Positions 33,613 to 33,673 of a stretch of 33,673 nucleotides of DNA are shown in pieces (the first letter of the stretch is position 1; the number at the start of each line of letters is the position of its first letter). The notes under the pieces are model-generated. The model made no database searches, was not told the origin of the DNA, and saw only the letters and a list, made by a program, of their open reading frames with translations. Position numbers and translations under genes: made by a program. Where the stretch lies: positions 1-33,673 of the forward strand of contig CAYWVS010000034.1 in NCBI GenBank assembly GCA_964461765.1. Direction: 5' to 3'. The DNA is from JAVVUJ01 sp964461765. Its GTDB lineage: Bacteria > Bacillota > Clostridia > Peptostreptococcales > Anaerovoracaceae.

Positions 33613-33673
33613 AGTCTGAATTGTCCTTTGGCAGCTTCACCAGGTTTGGTTTGGGTCCTGCGCAATGAGAATC
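33613..33673 (+). ncRNA. ffs: Signal recognition particle RNA (5' part, cut by window end)
   Basis: The segment 33650-33673, with GGGTCCTGCGCAA at 33653-33665, matches from memory the stretch of Bacillus scRNA just before the SRP54-binding hairpin (GUUUGGGUCCUGCGCAACGG). SRP RNA joins Ffh to target membrane proteins. The promoter at 33579-33607 puts the 5' end near 33613, only about 40 nt before this motif, too short for the full Alu domain found in Bacillus. It may be a small or reduced SRP RNA. The diagnostic tetraloop hairpin lies beyond the window. Confidence 0.7.

Overview
The window looks like part of an AT-rich, spore-forming, anaerobic Firmicute of the class Clostridia, probably an amino-acid fermenter. 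The grounds are strong Shine-Dalgarno sites, many TTG/GTG starts, a BofA-type sporulation protein, a reverse rubrerythrin, amino-acid permeases with a CodY-like box, and an Ech-type energy-converting [NiFe] hydrogenase. I did not assign a genus.

Layout. Positions 3-776 are the C-terminal end of addB, followed closely by cysK. Positions 1867-8696 hold two tandem AMP-forming long-chain acyl-CoA synthetases, an alanine/ornithine-racemase-family PLP enzyme 4 nt behind the second, then lysA and dapF, which overlap by 4 nt. Positions 8797-13756 hold small or accessory genes: a DUF1540 protein, two lipoproteins, reverse rubrerythrin (minus strand), an orphan LivK-type binding lipoprotein, a NifU-like protein and a CapA-like phosphoesterase. 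Positions 13817-16904 hold a PepV-type dipeptidase, a ROK glucokinase broken only by a 100-N assembly gap, and bofA. Positions 17241-20557 hold two unrelated APC amino-acid permeases, the first with a long repeat-bearing leader.

Positions 20761-33519 are one functional module: echABCDEF, hypA, hypB, hypF, a divergent cis-prenyltransferase homologue, a minus-strand XRE regulator, and hypC-hypD-hypE. Ech is a membrane [NiFe] hydrogenase that couples ferredoxin and proton redox chemistry to ion translocation. HypF and HypE make cyanide from carbamoyl phosphate, HypC and HypD build the Fe(CN)2CO centre, and HypA and HypB insert nickel. All six general maturation proteins are present. No maturation endopeptidase is present, which fits the large subunit ending right after its second CxxC motif.

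The window ends in a strong promoter (33579-33607) and the first about 60 nt of what I read as the signal recognition particle RNA.

The best candidates for something undescribed are the degenerate UppS-like protein inside the hydrogenase maturation cluster with a perfect inverted repeat touching its ribosome-binding site, the neighbouring XRE gene with a full anti-SD match but no ATG/GTG/TTG start, and the triple-repeat leader with a CodY-like box before the first permease.
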